DNA from: Paenibacillus xylanexedens
GTDB lineage: Bacteria > Bacillota > Bacilli > Paenibacillales > Paenibacillaceae
Assembly (NCBI RefSeq): GCF_007680605.1
Contig: NZ_VEIO01000001.1
Span: 2,423,276-2,487,275 of the forward strand
DNA length: 64,000 bases
Direction: 5' to 3'
Program-made: the position numbers and the translations under genes
Part shown: in pieces, positions 15,229-23,938 of the stretch
Numbering within the stretch: position 1 is the first letter of the stretch
Layout: each line of letters starts with the position of its first letter
Notes under the pieces: generated by a model
Told to the model about the DNA's origin: nothing
The model's database searches: none
Seen by the model: the letters and a program-made list of their open reading frames with translations, nothing else

Positions 15229-16692
15229 TTAATACACTTTTGTTTCCATGTTGTAGCCTTCCAGGTTTTCCTTAACACGTTGCAGGAACCGTCCACAGAT
15301 GACGCCATCCAGAATCCGGTGATCCAGAGAAAGACACAAGTTAGCCATGGACCGCACTGCGATCATATCATTAATGACAACCGGTTTTTTCACAATGGAC
15401 TCAAATGTAAGGATAGCCGCCTGTGGGTAATTGATAATTGGCTGGGACAGGATGGAACCAAACGAACCTGTATTGTTCACGGTAAATGTACCACCCTGCA
15501 TATGATCCAGCTTCAGCGTGCCTTCACGGGTTTTACGAGCCAGGTCATCAATCTCACGAGCGAGACCTGCGATATTGCGCTGATCGGCCTGTTTGATGAC
15601 CGGTGTAAGCACAGAATCCTCTGTACCTACAGCCATGGACAAGTTAATGTCCCGCTTCACAATAATTTTATCAACAGCCCATACCGAGTTCATGATCGGG
15701 TAATCTTTAATCGCATTGACGACACCCTTCATCATAAACGAAAGGTAGGTCAGGTTAATGCCCTCTTTCCGTTTGAACTCATCCTTCAATTTGTTGCGCA
15801 ACATAACGAGATTGGTTACATCCACCTCGATCATCGTCCACGCATGAGGGATTTCAGATACACTTTGACGCATATTACGCGCTATGGCATTACGTACCGG
15901 AGTAACATCGATAAAATATTCTGATCTTCCCTGTCCGCCGCCTTCCACTTCAATCTGGGGAATTTTCGGATTTTCGGTCAGATGGATTCCGGAATGACGC
16001 ACAGGAACGCCCGCATCAGATGCAGGAAGTGTCTGTCCTGCTACGCCGTTCGTAGCTATTGTTGACGTAGTTGCACCAGTATCTCTGATTCCGCTAAACG
16101 GGGAAGAAGCCTGTGCAGCAACATTAGATGTTTGTACGGATGCTGATACTGTATTTGCCTGTCCGCCCTGTGCAACATAAGAAAGCACGTCTTTACGTGT
16201 AATCCGGCCGCCAGCCCCTGTTCCCTGAACATGCTGCAGATTTAATCCATGTTCTGCTGCCAAGGACTGCACCGCAGGAGAATAGCGATGGCGCATCGGC
16301 TGATTGGGATCAAATGCTGCTGCGTTTGATCCGGCAGCCGCCGGAGATTGTCCTGCATTACGCTGTACCTGGGCTTGTTGCGATTGCTGCTCCTGGCTTG
16401 CAGCAGGTGTCACTTGTTCAGCGGTGTCTTCATCCGAAGCAGCAACTTGCATGCGGCAGATGGCCTCACCTACCGCGACGGTCGTTCCTTCTTCCACCAA
16501 CAGATCACCCATAATGCCATCCACCGTAGACGGTATCTCGGCATTCACTTTATCTGTAATGACTTCACAGATCGGCTCGTACTGCTCCACACGGTCACCC
16601 GGTTTTTTTAACCATTTGGCTATGGTAGCCGAGACCAGAGATTCTGCGAGTTGCGGCATAATGACCTCGATCCATTTCATACGTTCAGCCAT
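15229..16692 (-). CDS. bkdB: Branched-chain 2-oxoacid dehydrogenase E2 (BkdB)
   Basis: The dihydrolipoyl acyltransferase core of the complex passes the acyl group to CoA. Domain order in the 487 residues: lipoyl domain (1-85) with the lipoylated Lys48 in EVITDKVNAEIP; an Ala/Gln-rich linker; a peripheral subunit-binding domain (~135-170, YSPAVQSLAAEHGLNLQHV); a second flexible linker (Ser/Thr/Ala-rich); and the catalytic domain with DHRILDG near the C-terminus. The E2 type (branched chain, not pyruvate) is inferred from the company of bkdAA/bkdAB and lpdV. GGAG lies ten bases before the ATG. lipB follows downstream. Confidence 0.93.
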   Translation of the reverse strand: MAERMKWIEVIMPQLAESLVSATIAKWLKKPGDRVEQYEPICEVITDKVNAEIPSTVDGIMGDLLVEEGTTVAVGEAICRMQVAASDEDTAEQVTPAASQEQQSQQAQVQRNAGQSPAAAGSNAAAFDPNQPMRHRYSPAVQSLAAEHGLNLQHVQGTGAGGRITRKDVLSYVAQGGQANTVSASVQTSNVAAQASSPFSGIRDTGATTSTIATNGVAGQTLPASDAGVPVRHSGIHLTENPKIPQIEVEGGGQGRSEYFIDVTPVRNAIARNMRQSVSEIPHAWTMIEVDVTNLVMLRNKLKDEFKRKEGINLTYLSFMMKGVVNAIKDYPIMNSVWAVDKIIVKRDINLSMAVGTEDSVLTPVIKQADQRNIAGLAREIDDLARKTREGTLKLDHMQGGTFTVNNTGSFGSILSQPIINYPQAAILTFESIVKKPVVINDMIAVRSMANLCLSLDHRILDGVICGRFLQRVKENLEGYNMETKVY

Positions 16693-16729
16693 TGATTCAT
16701 CACTCCAAACTTTGTTCTATCTTTATCGA

Positions 16730-17716
16730 TCAATACGCTGCAAGTTCGCGCATGGCTGTTTTGGCTTTATCCTTGCTCAGCATATAAAATTTCTCCAGCG
16801 TAGGACTGATTGGCATCGCTGGTACATCTGGACCGCACAAACGCTGAATAGGCGCATCCAGATCAAACAGACATTCCTCACTGATAATCGCCGCCACCTC
16901 TGCGCCAACACCACCGGTTTTGTTATCTTCATGCACGATCAGCACCTTGCCCGTCAACCGGGCCGAATCGATAATCGCTTCACGGTCGAGCGGTTGCAAT
17001 GTACGGAGATCCAGTACATGTGCCGTAATGCCCTCTTCCCGTTCCAGCTCCTCAGCGGCCTGCATAACAAAATGCAATGGCTGACTGTATCCGATAACTG
17101 TAATATCGGCACCTTCACGAAGCACATTGGCCTTACCGATTGGAACGATGTAATCATCTTCAGGCACATCTTCCTTGATCAGTTTGTAGCATTTTTTATT
17201 TTCGAAAAAGAGCACCGGGTCCGGGTCGCGGACAGCCGCTTTCAGCAAACCTTTGGCGTCATACGCCGAGTAAGGAGCTATGATTTTGAGTCCAGGCGTA
17301 CCAAAGAAGATGGATTCCGGACATTGGGAGTGGTACAAGCCGCCGAAGATCCCGCCACCGATTGGCGCTCGAATTACAATTGGACAGCTCCAGTCGTTGT
17401 TGGAGCGATAACGGATTTTGGCCGCCTCACTAATAATCTGATTTGTTGCTGGCAGCATAAAGTCCGAATATTGCATTTCCGCAATCGGCTTCATGCCGTA
17501 CATTGCTGCACCGATCGCCACACCGGCAATCGCCGATTCAGACAGTGGCGTATCCATGACACGCATCTCGCCAAATTGATCCTGCAACCCTTTGGTTGTG
17601 GTGAACACGCCACCTTTTACACCGACGTCCTCGCCAAGAACAAAAACATTTTCGTCCCGTTCCATCTCTTCTTTCATTGCGAGACGTATTGCATCAATAT
17701 ATTCCATCATAGCCAT
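16730..17716 (-). CDS. bkdAB: Branched-chain 2-oxoacid dehydrogenase E1 beta
   Basis: Beta subunit (328 residues) of the thiamine-diphosphate decarboxylase that acts on the 2-oxoacids of Val, Leu and Ile. Typical stretches are ALREEMERDENVF-like KEEMERDENVFVLGEDVG, DTPLSESAIAGVAIGAAMYG (transketolase pyrimidine-binding domain), CPIVIRAPIGGGI and, in the C-terminal domain, VLIVHEDNKTGGVGAE. It follows bkdAA by 2 bp and precedes bkdB by 37 bp, so the three are one transcript. Products isobutyryl-, isovaleryl- and 2-methylbutyryl-CoA prime the branched fatty acids that dominate Paenibacillus membranes. Confidence 0.95.
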   Translation of the reverse strand: MAMMEYIDAIRLAMKEEMERDENVFVLGEDVGVKGGVFTTTKGLQDQFGEMRVMDTPLSESAIAGVAIGAAMYGMKPIAEMQYSDFMLPATNQIISEAAKIRYRSNNDWSCPIVIRAPIGGGIFGGLYHSQCPESIFFGTPGLKIIAPYSAYDAKGLLKAAVRDPDPVLFFENKKCYKLIKEDVPEDDYIVPIGKANVLREGADITVIGYSQPLHFVMQAAEELEREEGITAHVLDLRTLQPLDREAIIDSARLTGKVLIVHEDNKTGGVGAEVAAIISEECLFDLDAPIQRLCGPDVPAMPISPTLEKFYMLSKDKAKTAMRELAAY

Positions 17717-17718
17717 GA

Positions 17719-18747
17719 TTACCGTCCCCCTTCTTCGCTGTCTGCATAGACATGCGTCAGCGTGTCCTCAGGTTTAGGATATGGCGCATTGTCTGCATAT
17801 TCAGTTGCTTCTTTCATTTCCAGCGCGAGCTGGGAAGCCAGATCCGCATCCCGGGCTTCGTCCCAGATGCCGCAATCAATCAAATAATTTTTCATCCGAA
17901 GTACGCCGTCTTTCTTCCAATTCTCCTCAACTTCTTCTTTGGTTCGGTAGGCCAAATCATTATCCGAAGTCGAGTGTGGAGACAGACGATACATCATCGC
18001 TTCAATCAGTGTCGGACCTTCACCGGCGATAGCACGCTGGCGCGCTTCTTTCACAGCCGCGTACACTTCGAGTGCATCGTTGCCATCCACGCGAAGTCCC
18101 GGGAAACCATACCCCAGTGCACGATCAGAGATTTTGCCGCTAAGCTGTTTGTGAATTGGAACCGAGATTGCATATTGATTGTTCTCACACATAATGATAA
18201 CAGGCAGCTTATGCACACCCGCAAAGTTTGCGCCTTCGTGGAAATCCCCCTGGTTGCTCGAACCTTCCCCGAAGGTAACAAAGGAAACAAACTCTTTCTT
18301 CTGCATTTTGGCAGCAAGTGCAAATCCGACCGCATGAGGAACTTGTGTAGTCACCGGGCTGGACCCGGTAACGATACGCAGTTTCTTATGACCAAAGTGA
18401 CCTGGCATCTGCCGGCCGCCACTGTTTGGATCTTCCGCCTTCGCAAAAGCGGACAGCATCAGCTCACGCGGTGTCATACCTACGGCAAGAACAAAACCAT
18501 AATCCCGGTAATAAGGCAAAAAGTAATCCTGATCACGGTCCAAGCCAAAAGCCGCCCCGACTTGCGCTGCCTCCTGGCCTACACCGGATACGTGAAAGTT
18601 AATTTTGCCAGCCCGCTGCAAGAGCAAGCAACGTTCGTCAAACTTGCGTGCAAGCAGCATGTATTTGTACATATCTAAAACTTCTCCATCGGTAAGTCCC
18701 AGTTGTTGATGACGATGAACCGCATCTGCAGTACCTTGTGAACTCAT
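17719..18747 (-). CDS. bkdAA: Branched-chain 2-oxoacid dehydrogenase E1 alpha
   Basis: The 342-residue alpha subunit binds thiamine diphosphate. The TPP motif begins FGEGSSNQGDFHEGANFAG and closes with CENNQYAISVP; the phosphorylation-loop region RLSPHSTSDND also fits. AAAAGGAGG before the ATG supports the start. A 142-bp spacer separates it from lpdV; this contains a small dyad and an AT-rich stretch, so a secondary promoter or partial attenuation is possible. It is the second gene of lpdV-bkdAA-bkdAB-bkdB. Confidence 0.95.
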   Translation of the reverse strand: MSSQGTADAVHRHQQLGLTDGEVLDMYKYMLLARKFDERCLLLQRAGKINFHVSGVGQEAAQVGAAFGLDRDQDYFLPYYRDYGFVLAVGMTPRELMLSAFAKAEDPNSGGRQMPGHFGHKKLRIVTGSSPVTTQVPHAVGFALAAKMQKKEFVSFVTFGEGSSNQGDFHEGANFAGVHKLPVIIMCENNQYAISVPIHKQLSGKISDRALGYGFPGLRVDGNDALEVYAAVKEARQRAIAGEGPTLIEAMMYRLSPHSTSDNDLAYRTKEEVEENWKKDGVLRMKNYLIDCGIWDEARDADLASQLALEMKEATEYADNAPYPKPEDTLTHVYADSEEGGR

Positions 18748-18889
18748 ATGAGGTACCTCCTTTTAATCAAAGCCTTTTGCAAGTCCTACTACCCACTCTT
18801 ATAACCTGGTACTAAGACTTGGCTTAACCTTATTATAATCCCTTTTGCCCAAAAAAGGAAAGTACCTTTCTCACTCGGGGTTATCCGGC

Positions 18890-20314
18890 TTACATTCCAA
18901 TCGCTTTTCCATCCACGGCTAACATCGCTTCGCCCATGATTTCAGACAGTGAAGGATGTGGATGAATGGTCTGCCCGACTTCCCATGGCGTTGCATCCAG
19001 CATCTGTGCCAATGCGGCCTCTGCAATCAGTTCAGTAACATGAGTACCAATCATATGTACCCCTAAAATATCATTCGTTTTGGCATCCGCTATAACCTTC
19101 ACGAATCCATCGCGACTACCGTGAATCAAGGACTTGCCGATCGCCTGAAATGGGAACTTGCCGGTTTTGATCTCGTGTCCGCGTTCTTTAGCTTCCTTCT
19201 CCGTGAAGCCAATGCTGGCGGCTTCCGGGCGAGTATACACGCAGCGTGGAATCCGATGAGCTTCAATCGGATGCACGCTCTCACCAGCAAGATGATTGAC
19301 TGCAAGTATGCCTTCGTGACTTGCGGCATGGGCTAGCTGTAACCCGCCGATGCAATCACCAATCGCATAGATATGGCCTTCTCCAGTTTGCAGGTGTTTG
19401 TTAACCGCAATAAAGTCTCGTTCCACTTTGATATCGGTATTCTCAAGTCCGATATTTTCAACGTTAGCCTGACGTCCTATAGACACCAGCATTTTTTCGG
19501 CAGTCAGCGTCTCTACCTTATCTCCCGCAAGCTGCACATCGATGTTCACGTTCTGGTCTTCGGTGCGGTAGCTGTCGGTCATCAGTTTAGCGCCAGTCAA
19601 GAAGCGTACGCCTCGTTTGCCTAGTAAACGTTGCATTTCTTTCGCTATATCCTCATCTTCTGCAGGAAGTACATGAGTTGCTGCCTCAACCACCGTCACA
19701 CTCACGCCAAAATCATTCAGCATAGAGGCCCATTCCAGGCCGATAACACCTCCGCCCACAATGAGGATTGAAGCTGGCAGCTCGTCCATGCGAAGCGCTT
19801 CATCACTGCTCATGATGTATCGTCCATCCGGTTCAAGACCCGGTAGCACACGTGGACGTGAGCCCGTAGCAATAATCAGGTTCGTTGGAACAACCGTGTC
19901 CATCTCGCCGTCCTCAAACTCCACCGCTACAGCTCCGCTCTGTGGCGAGAAGATCGAAGGCCCGATAACACGTCCTTTGGCGTGCACGACTTCGATTTTA
20001 TTTTTTTTCATCAAATATTGAACGCCCTGGTGAAGTTGCTCCACAATCGCATCTTTACGTGCCTGAACCTTCGGAAACACCAGTGTTGCTCCTGTGGTCT
20101 CGATGCCGTAGCTCTCGCTATCCTGAATTTCCGCGTACATCTCGGCGCTTTTCAGTAGCGCCTTGCTTGGGATACATCCCCGATGCAGGCAAGTTCCACC
20201 TAGCTTGTCCTTTTCTATGATAACGACTTTTTTTCCTAGCTGGGCAGCACGGATCGCCGCAACATATCCGCCCGTTCCTCCACCTAATACAGCAACATCA
20301 CATGGTATTGGCAT
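18890..20314 (-). CDS. lpdV: Dihydrolipoyl dehydrogenase E3 (LpdV-type)
   Basis: This flavoprotein reoxidises the E2 dihydrolipoamide with NAD+. The 474-residue protein has the FAD dinucleotide fold at the N-terminus (VAVLGGGTGGYVAAIRAA), the redox disulfide Cys42/Cys47 (GGTCLHRGCIPSK), the NAD fold (ILIVGGGVIGLEWASML), the second FAD motif (HIYAIGDCIGG) and the C-terminal catalytic HPHPSLSE. GAGGAG is ten bases before the ATG. It is the first gene of the bkd group. The ptb-bcd-buk genes that precede lpdV in B. subtilis are absent from the window; a DUF2627 gene lies upstream in divergent orientation. Confidence 0.94.
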   Translation of the reverse strand: MPIPCDVAVLGGGTGGYVAAIRAAQLGKKVVIIEKDKLGGTCLHRGCIPSKALLKSAEMYAEIQDSESYGIETTGATLVFPKVQARKDAIVEQLHQGVQYLMKKNKIEVVHAKGRVIGPSIFSPQSGAVAVEFEDGEMDTVVPTNLIIATGSRPRVLPGLEPDGRYIMSSDEALRMDELPASILIVGGGVIGLEWASMLNDFGVSVTVVEAATHVLPAEDEDIAKEMQRLLGKRGVRFLTGAKLMTDSYRTEDQNVNIDVQLAGDKVETLTAEKMLVSIGRQANVENIGLENTDIKVERDFIAVNKHLQTGEGHIYAIGDCIGGLQLAHAASHEGILAVNHLAGESVHPIEAHRIPRCVYTRPEAASIGFTEKEAKERGHEIKTGKFPFQAIGKSLIHGSRDGFVKVIADAKTNDILGVHMIGTHVTELIAEAALAQMLDATPWEVGQTIHPHPSLSEIMGEAMLAVDGKAIGM

Positions 20315-20455
20315 CTCTATGTTCTCCTCTATATGCTCATTTTTTTGAATATAAAAAATAATAAAATGACCTATGGTACCTTAATATCTTGCATACCCTC
20401 TATATGCCATTGTACTCTCCTTGCGCGGTCAACTCAAAGTTTGACCATTATCGCA

Positions 20456-20484
20456 TGGACAGTCTGTACATTCCAAGCTATGAT
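20456..20484 (+). promoter_or_regulatory. Candidate sigma-A promoter of the DUF2627 gene
   Basis: TGGACA (20456-20461), a 17-bp spacer and TATGAT (20479-20484) lie about 70 bp upstream of the DUF2627 start on the plus strand. Each box has one mismatch to consensus. Confidence 0.5.
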
Positions 20485-20552
20485 ATAAGCAGGGATCCCT
20501 GTAAGCGTAACCTTTATTTTATGTCTACACTGGCAGAAAGGGTATAATGCTC

Positions 20553-20864
20553 ATGAATACAAAAATAGTCTTTGCGCGCTTTCTCGCAATTGTTGTACTC
20601 GTTATCCCAGGCTTAATGGCCATGAAGGGCTTTCTCATGATGAAAGATGCCTTATTCCTATATTACGCGGAGCACGGAAACGATCTGGTCGCTCCCGGAT
20701 TCCAGTGGCTTTCCTTTCTGGGTGGGCTTGTGCTTTTTGCGGCAGGCATGAGTTTTCTCGGCGGCTGGATTCTGTTTCGCGACCGCAAACGCAACTATGT
20801 AGGACCACGTTTTCGCTCCAAAAAACAGTCAGAACAGATGGAAACACCCGGAAGCACTTCATGA
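20553..20864 (+). CDS. DUF2627 family membrane protein (YqzF-like)
   Basis: A 103-residue protein with two hydrophobic segments (FARFLAIVVLVIPGLMAM and QWLSFLGGLVLFAAGMSFLGG) and a charged C-terminal tail (RDRKRNYVGPRFRSKK). It matches DUF2627, represented by B. subtilis YqzF, which lies next to the bkd operon there as well. The ATG at 20553 has AGAAAGGG eleven bases upstream; an ATG six bases earlier is less well spaced. The tail beyond the second helix is longer than in YqzF. Function unknown. Its terminator stem begins inside the last codons. Confidence 0.8.
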   Translation: MNTKIVFARFLAIVVLVIPGLMAMKGFLMMKDALFLYYAEHGNDLVAPGFQWLSFLGGLVLFAAGMSFLGGWILFRDRKRNYVGPRFRSKKQSEQMETPGSTS

Positions 20865-20877
20865 TTCCGGGCTTTTT
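20847..20877 (+). terminator. Terminator overlapping the DUF2627 3' end
   Basis: CCCGGAA (20847-20853), inside the last codons, pairs with TTCCGGG (20865-20871), followed by CTTTTTTG. Confidence 0.85.
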
Positions 20878-20904
20878 TGCTTTCTGCGCATAATTTGAAA
20901 TGCT

Positions 20905-21117
20905 TCATTCATACAAGGCATCTCGAAGCTTAGTCGACATGCGTGACTCTTTCGAAGAGGACTTCAGAATCGTTCTGCGCAATGTCAGATTGCTGGCTTG
21001 TAGTCGCTCTGCTTCTGTGAGTAGTTCTGTAAATAATGCCTGCGCAGCTTCATCCAGCTTGCTTTTTTTATTCAGCTCCTCGTAACGCTGTTTCAGTGAG
21101 GTTAATGCTTCGTTCAT
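20905..21117 (-). CDS. Small hypothetical coiled-coil protein
   Basis: This 70-residue protein begins MNEALTSLKQRYEELNKKSK and is predicted to be mostly helical, with a heptad-like Leu/charged pattern through LFTELLTEAERLQASNL and a basic, Ser-rich tail (KSSSKESRMSTKLRD). The ATG at 21115-21117 is preceded by AGAGGTG at proper spacing, which supports it being real. I do not recognise a family. It lies between two plus-strand genes with terminators on the left. Confidence 0.6.
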   Translation of the reverse strand: MNEALTSLKQRYEELNKKSKLDEAAQALFTELLTEAERLQASNLTLRRTILKSSSKESRMSTKLRDALYE

Positions 21118-21294
21118 TGGTAACACCTCTTTTCAGATAACTCTAGCGACTCCAGCTTTCGCAACCAGCATCGTAACCATCCATATCGTAACACAAACCG
21201 ATTCATATTAGTTCTGGCTCTTTCCAAAGAAGATGTGGTAATCTGTAATGGTCGCTTTTTTTTGAATTCCGTATGCGAGAGGGGTAGCAGCACC

Positions 21295-21894
21295 GTGCAA
21301 ACTGGACGTATTACCGTAATTACTGGACCCATGTTCAGTGAAAAATCTGGTGAACTTATTCGCCGTTGTCAGAAACTTATTCAATTTGGCCGTAAAAAGG
21401 TCGTTGCCTACAAACCAGCCGAGGATGATCGATTCGCACAGGACGAGATCGTAAGCCGGATCGGCTACAGACTGCCTGCCCATTCCATTCCCCGGCAATT
21501 AACGCCGGAATCCGTAGAGACCATTCTGAATCAAACCATAGATGCCGATGTTGTTGCCTTTGATGAAGTTCAGTTTTTCAGCAGCGCCATCATGGAACTC
21601 GTTTCCGAACTGGCTTACTGTGGCAAACATGTGATTGTGGATGGACTGAACATGGATTATCGGGGAAAAGAATTCGGATATATCGGTGGTCTGCTTGCCA
21701 TGGCTGACGATATTGAGAAACTTTCTGCATTCTGCGCAGTCTGTGGCAGCCCGGATGCTGCTTTCACACAGCGAATTGTCAACGGAGAACCCGTCACGTT
21801 GGGTCCAGTTGTCATGATTGGCGATTCGGAGGCTTATGAGCCCCGCTGTCGTTGCTGCTTTATTCCTCCTCACAAAGTGGAATGCCCGTCCTAA
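21295..21894 (+). CDS. tdk: Thymidine kinase with altered P-loop
   Basis: Type II thymidine kinase (199 residues) for pyrimidine salvage. Family features are an N-terminal P-loop region, the Walker B-like VVAFDEVQFFSSAIMELV, the lasso region GLNMDYRGKEFGYIGGLLAM and zinc cysteines CAVCG plus CRCC. The P-loop reads GPMFSEKSGELIRR: the glycine preceding the lysine in the usual GPMFSGK(T/S) is replaced by glutamate (codon GAA), and the C-terminal zinc motif CRCC differs from the common CRxxH. It may be a divergent paralogue of reduced activity. The start is GTG at 21295 with GAGAGGGG 10 bp upstream. Confidence 0.85.
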   Translation: MQTGRITVITGPMFSEKSGELIRRCQKLIQFGRKKVVAYKPAEDDRFAQDEIVSRIGYRLPAHSIPRQLTPESVETILNQTIDADVVAFDEVQFFSSAIMELVSELAYCGKHVIVDGLNMDYRGKEFGYIGGLLAMADDIEKLSAFCAVCGSPDAAFTQRIVNGEPVTLGPVVMIGDSEAYEPRCRCCFIPPHKVECPS

Positions 21895-21909
21895 GATACA
21901 CTCAGTACC

Positions 21910-21932
21910 AAAGCCCAATTGGGCTTTTTTTA
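21910..21932 (+). terminator. Terminator after tdk
   Basis: AAAGCCCAATTGGGCTTT (21910-21927) is a compact palindrome followed by further Ts. Confidence 0.85.
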
Positions 21933-21996
21933 TTTTCAGCAAAGGATAGGCACAAAAAAGCACCGCTGATTGCGATGCTCTCCAAGTCACTTCCCG

Positions 21997-22473
21997 CTAA
22001 TCACGGGAAACAAAATATTTGTTGGTCATGTAATATGCGTCGCCACGTGACGTTTCTACCATTCCTTTTTTGGCATCCAGGAATACAATCTCTTTACATT
22101 TCGTGCAGTACCATTTGGTACGTTTATAAGGAGATTCCGTGACGTAGGCCGTGCCGCATTTACAATCAATTTTCATCAATAGCTCGGTGGATTTATAAGC
22201 ACTGGACAGACGTTCCAGGTTATCCTGCTGCTGTGTTGGCATGATCGTCTGCTGATAATCGGATAAATGATTTTGAACCTTAAAGTCTGCGACCAAACCT
22301 GCATTTAACCCAAAAAATTCTTTGCCGATCTCGGTTACGAAGCGTCTCTCATTTCTATAACAATCGAGCCATTCAACAATCTGCTTATTAGACAGTGGAA
22401 CCGTACCCTTGATACCGCTATTTAAGGTGTAGGTCATGATGTATAAAGTATCGTCTTGTCTTCCTGAGTACAT
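21997..22473 (-). CDS. Hypothetical protein with C-terminal zinc ribbon
   Basis: This 158-residue protein of unknown function begins MYSGRQDDTLYIMTYTLNSG. Its C-terminal half contains CKCG (near residue 105) and CTKC 20 residues later, the pattern of a zinc ribbon, followed by VFLDAKKGMVETSRGDAYY. The N-terminal part has WLDCYRNERRFVTEIGKEFF, with no signal peptide or membrane segment, so it is probably cytosolic. AAGGAGG precedes the ATG. The next gene upstream (22563-22778) also encodes a small protein with two CxxC motifs; the pair may have been acquired together. No family is recognised. Confidence 0.7.
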   Translation of the reverse strand: MYSGRQDDTLYIMTYTLNSGIKGTVPLSNKQIVEWLDCYRNERRFVTEIGKEFFGLNAGLVADFKVQNHLSDYQQTIMPTQQQDNLERLSSAYKSTELLMKIDCKCGTAYVTESPYKRTKWYCTKCKEIVFLDAKKGMVETSRGDAYYMTNKYFVSRD

Positions 22474-22562
22474 TAGAATCCTCCTTCGAATACATTTGCT
22501 AATGTACTACAAAAACGCGCATAAATCAAAAAAATATTGTTTCCTGAGCGCATTTCTTCTTA

Positions 22563-22778
22563 TTAAATGGGAAACATACCTCTCTCATCTGCTAATGTCT
22601 TACAAGAACTGCATACACCTGTAACATTTCCCTGAGGAGCGGCATAATACACGACGCTTTTCACATGTTTCCTGCAAATGGAACAGTAGTTCCTCCTTTC
22701 CTTTTTTGGAGTGTAGTCCGATAGCTTCACTACGTTTTGCCGCCGCCGAAACCTTCGTAAAAAACCTAGCCAATCCAT
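22563..22778 (-). CDS. Small double-CxxC zinc-finger protein
   Basis: A 71-residue basic protein: MDWLGFLRRFRRRQNVVK, then CSICRKHVKS and CSSCKTL, a probable zinc-binding pair, ending DERGMFPI. The ATG at 22776-22778 has an imperfect AAAGAG site; upstream codons are rich in Lys/Arg and lack a ribosome-binding site. Arg-rich N-terminus plus zinc ribbon suggests nucleic-acid binding, but this is a guess. It is 89 bp upstream of the zinc-ribbon gene on the same strand. Confidence 0.6.
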   Translation of the reverse strand: MDWLGFLRRFRRRQNVVKLSDYTPKKERRNYCSICRKHVKSVVYYAAPQGNVTGVCSSCKTLADERGMFPI

Positions 22779-23010
22779 ATTCGCTTCACTCTTTCTTATG
22801 CGCTTGCCTTGTCGTCGTTTTTTCCTTGGCCTGCAAAATCGCGCCACCTGTTATGTATACGATTCCAAGTTGTGCGTGCCGATCTCATATTTTATTCGAC
22901 GTTTCGAGTGTTTTTCCTGTTTTAATCTCAGTACATATTAAAAAAAACCGTAGACACCTGTATTCTCTGCACCCGAGAAACAACGGCCTGATCGGTTTTT
23001 TATTCATCAT

Positions 23011-23664
23011 TCATTTATAAAATGTGCCCAGTACGTCGAGATCCGATGAACGCTCTATGCGAAAAGGATAGATGAACCCCTGTTTCAGTTTAGCAAACTT
23101 TCGTCCCCACAGATCCAGTCCGGATGTAAACTTATATGCCTGATATATGAATTTGGAACAATAATTTCGCTCGACACTTAGGAGATTCGTTTGCAAGCGG
23201 TAGAACTTCACCTGCTTATAATGCTCTTGAACCCATTCTGCTGCCCGATCACCCACCTGATGGAGCTTGGAACGGAACACAATAAAGCGATCTCCTTCAT
23301 AAAAGCGAGTGAGATACCAGTCCAGTGTATCGGCAAAAACCGGTCCGTAAGGATGCACATGATACACCTTTCCGTCCAGACCAATAATGCCCATATGCCC
23401 GGCATAATAAGTTGATTCCGAGCTTGGCGTATAGACGATGTCCCCTGGCTCAAGCTTCAACGATTTTAATTCACTGAGAGGCATATCCTGCTGTTGCCTT
23501 TTTACAGCGGCACGTTTACGTCGGCCCTCGACCAATAAACGATGCAATGCTCCGGCTGTGGCAAGATAAACCTCGGACCATTTCACTCGTTTTATATTCA
23601 CGCGTTGAAGCAATCGCTGAATGAAAGTCGAATTTTGTTGTCCGGATGATGAACTTTTTTTCAT
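23011..23664 (-). CDS. YiiX/YycO-like permuted NlpC/P60 cysteine peptidase
   Basis: The 217-residue protein fits the circularly permuted papain-like (YiiX/YebB/YycO) group of NlpC/P60 enzymes. Visible catalytic candidates are the His of AGHMGIIGLDGKVYHVHPYG (His ~95 and the HVHP pair) and the Cys of RNYCSKFIYQAY (~residue 170). The motif LEPGDIVYTPS marks the start of the domain. There is no signal peptide, and the first ~60 residues are basic, so location is uncertain. Relatives act on peptidoglycan or lipoyl-type amide/thioester bonds; substrate unknown. A stem (ACCG/CGGT) at about 22945-22996 near its end may be a weak terminator. Confidence 0.72.
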   Translation of the reverse strand: MKKSSSSGQQNSTFIQRLLQRVNIKRVKWSEVYLATAGALHRLLVEGRRKRAAVKRQQQDMPLSELKSLKLEPGDIVYTPSSESTYYAGHMGIIGLDGKVYHVHPYGPVFADTLDWYLTRFYEGDRFIVFRSKLHQVGDRAAEWVQEHYKQVKFYRLQTNLLSVERNYCSKFIYQAYKFTSGLDLWGRKFAKLKQGFIYPFRIERSSDLDVLGTFYK

Positions 23665-23868
23665 TGTTGTACTCCACCCTTGTCGAATGTAGTCCGGTTA
23701 TGAGTTTCTAGGCTAGCATGCATGATGTGAAAACCTGCTATGATTCGTGCGCAAACCTGTTGTAGATTTTGATTATAGACGTTTTAGTGCTGATCTTCAA
23801 TTCGGAGCCTGTTCAACTTCAGTTCTATCTTGTGCAATTCTCTTTACTTCATACCCGCATGAAGCAAA

Positions 23869-23907
23869 AAAATAACCCCGGGAAATGGAAATACCCGAAG
23901 TTATTTT
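23869..23907 (-). terminator. Terminator after the ferredoxin-NADP reductase gene
   Basis: On the minus strand AAAATAAC (23900-23907) pairs with its complement at 23869-23876, with an inner CGGG/CCCG pair, and is followed by a T-run. Confidence 0.8.
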
Positions 23908-23938
23908 GAGTTCAGATCTTGTTTTGACGTAATATAAC

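Noticed and set aside
16304..18678. Long plus-strand frames opposite the bkd genes (up to 481 codons)
   Set aside because: They are antisense shadows of bkdB, bkdAB and bkdAA, without ribosome-binding sites or recognisable domains.
20315..20456. Possible sigma-54 promoter for lpdV (TGGCATATAGAGGGTATGC on the minus strand)
   Set aside because: The spacing between the GG and GC elements is 14 bases, not 10, so it does not fit -24/-12 rules.
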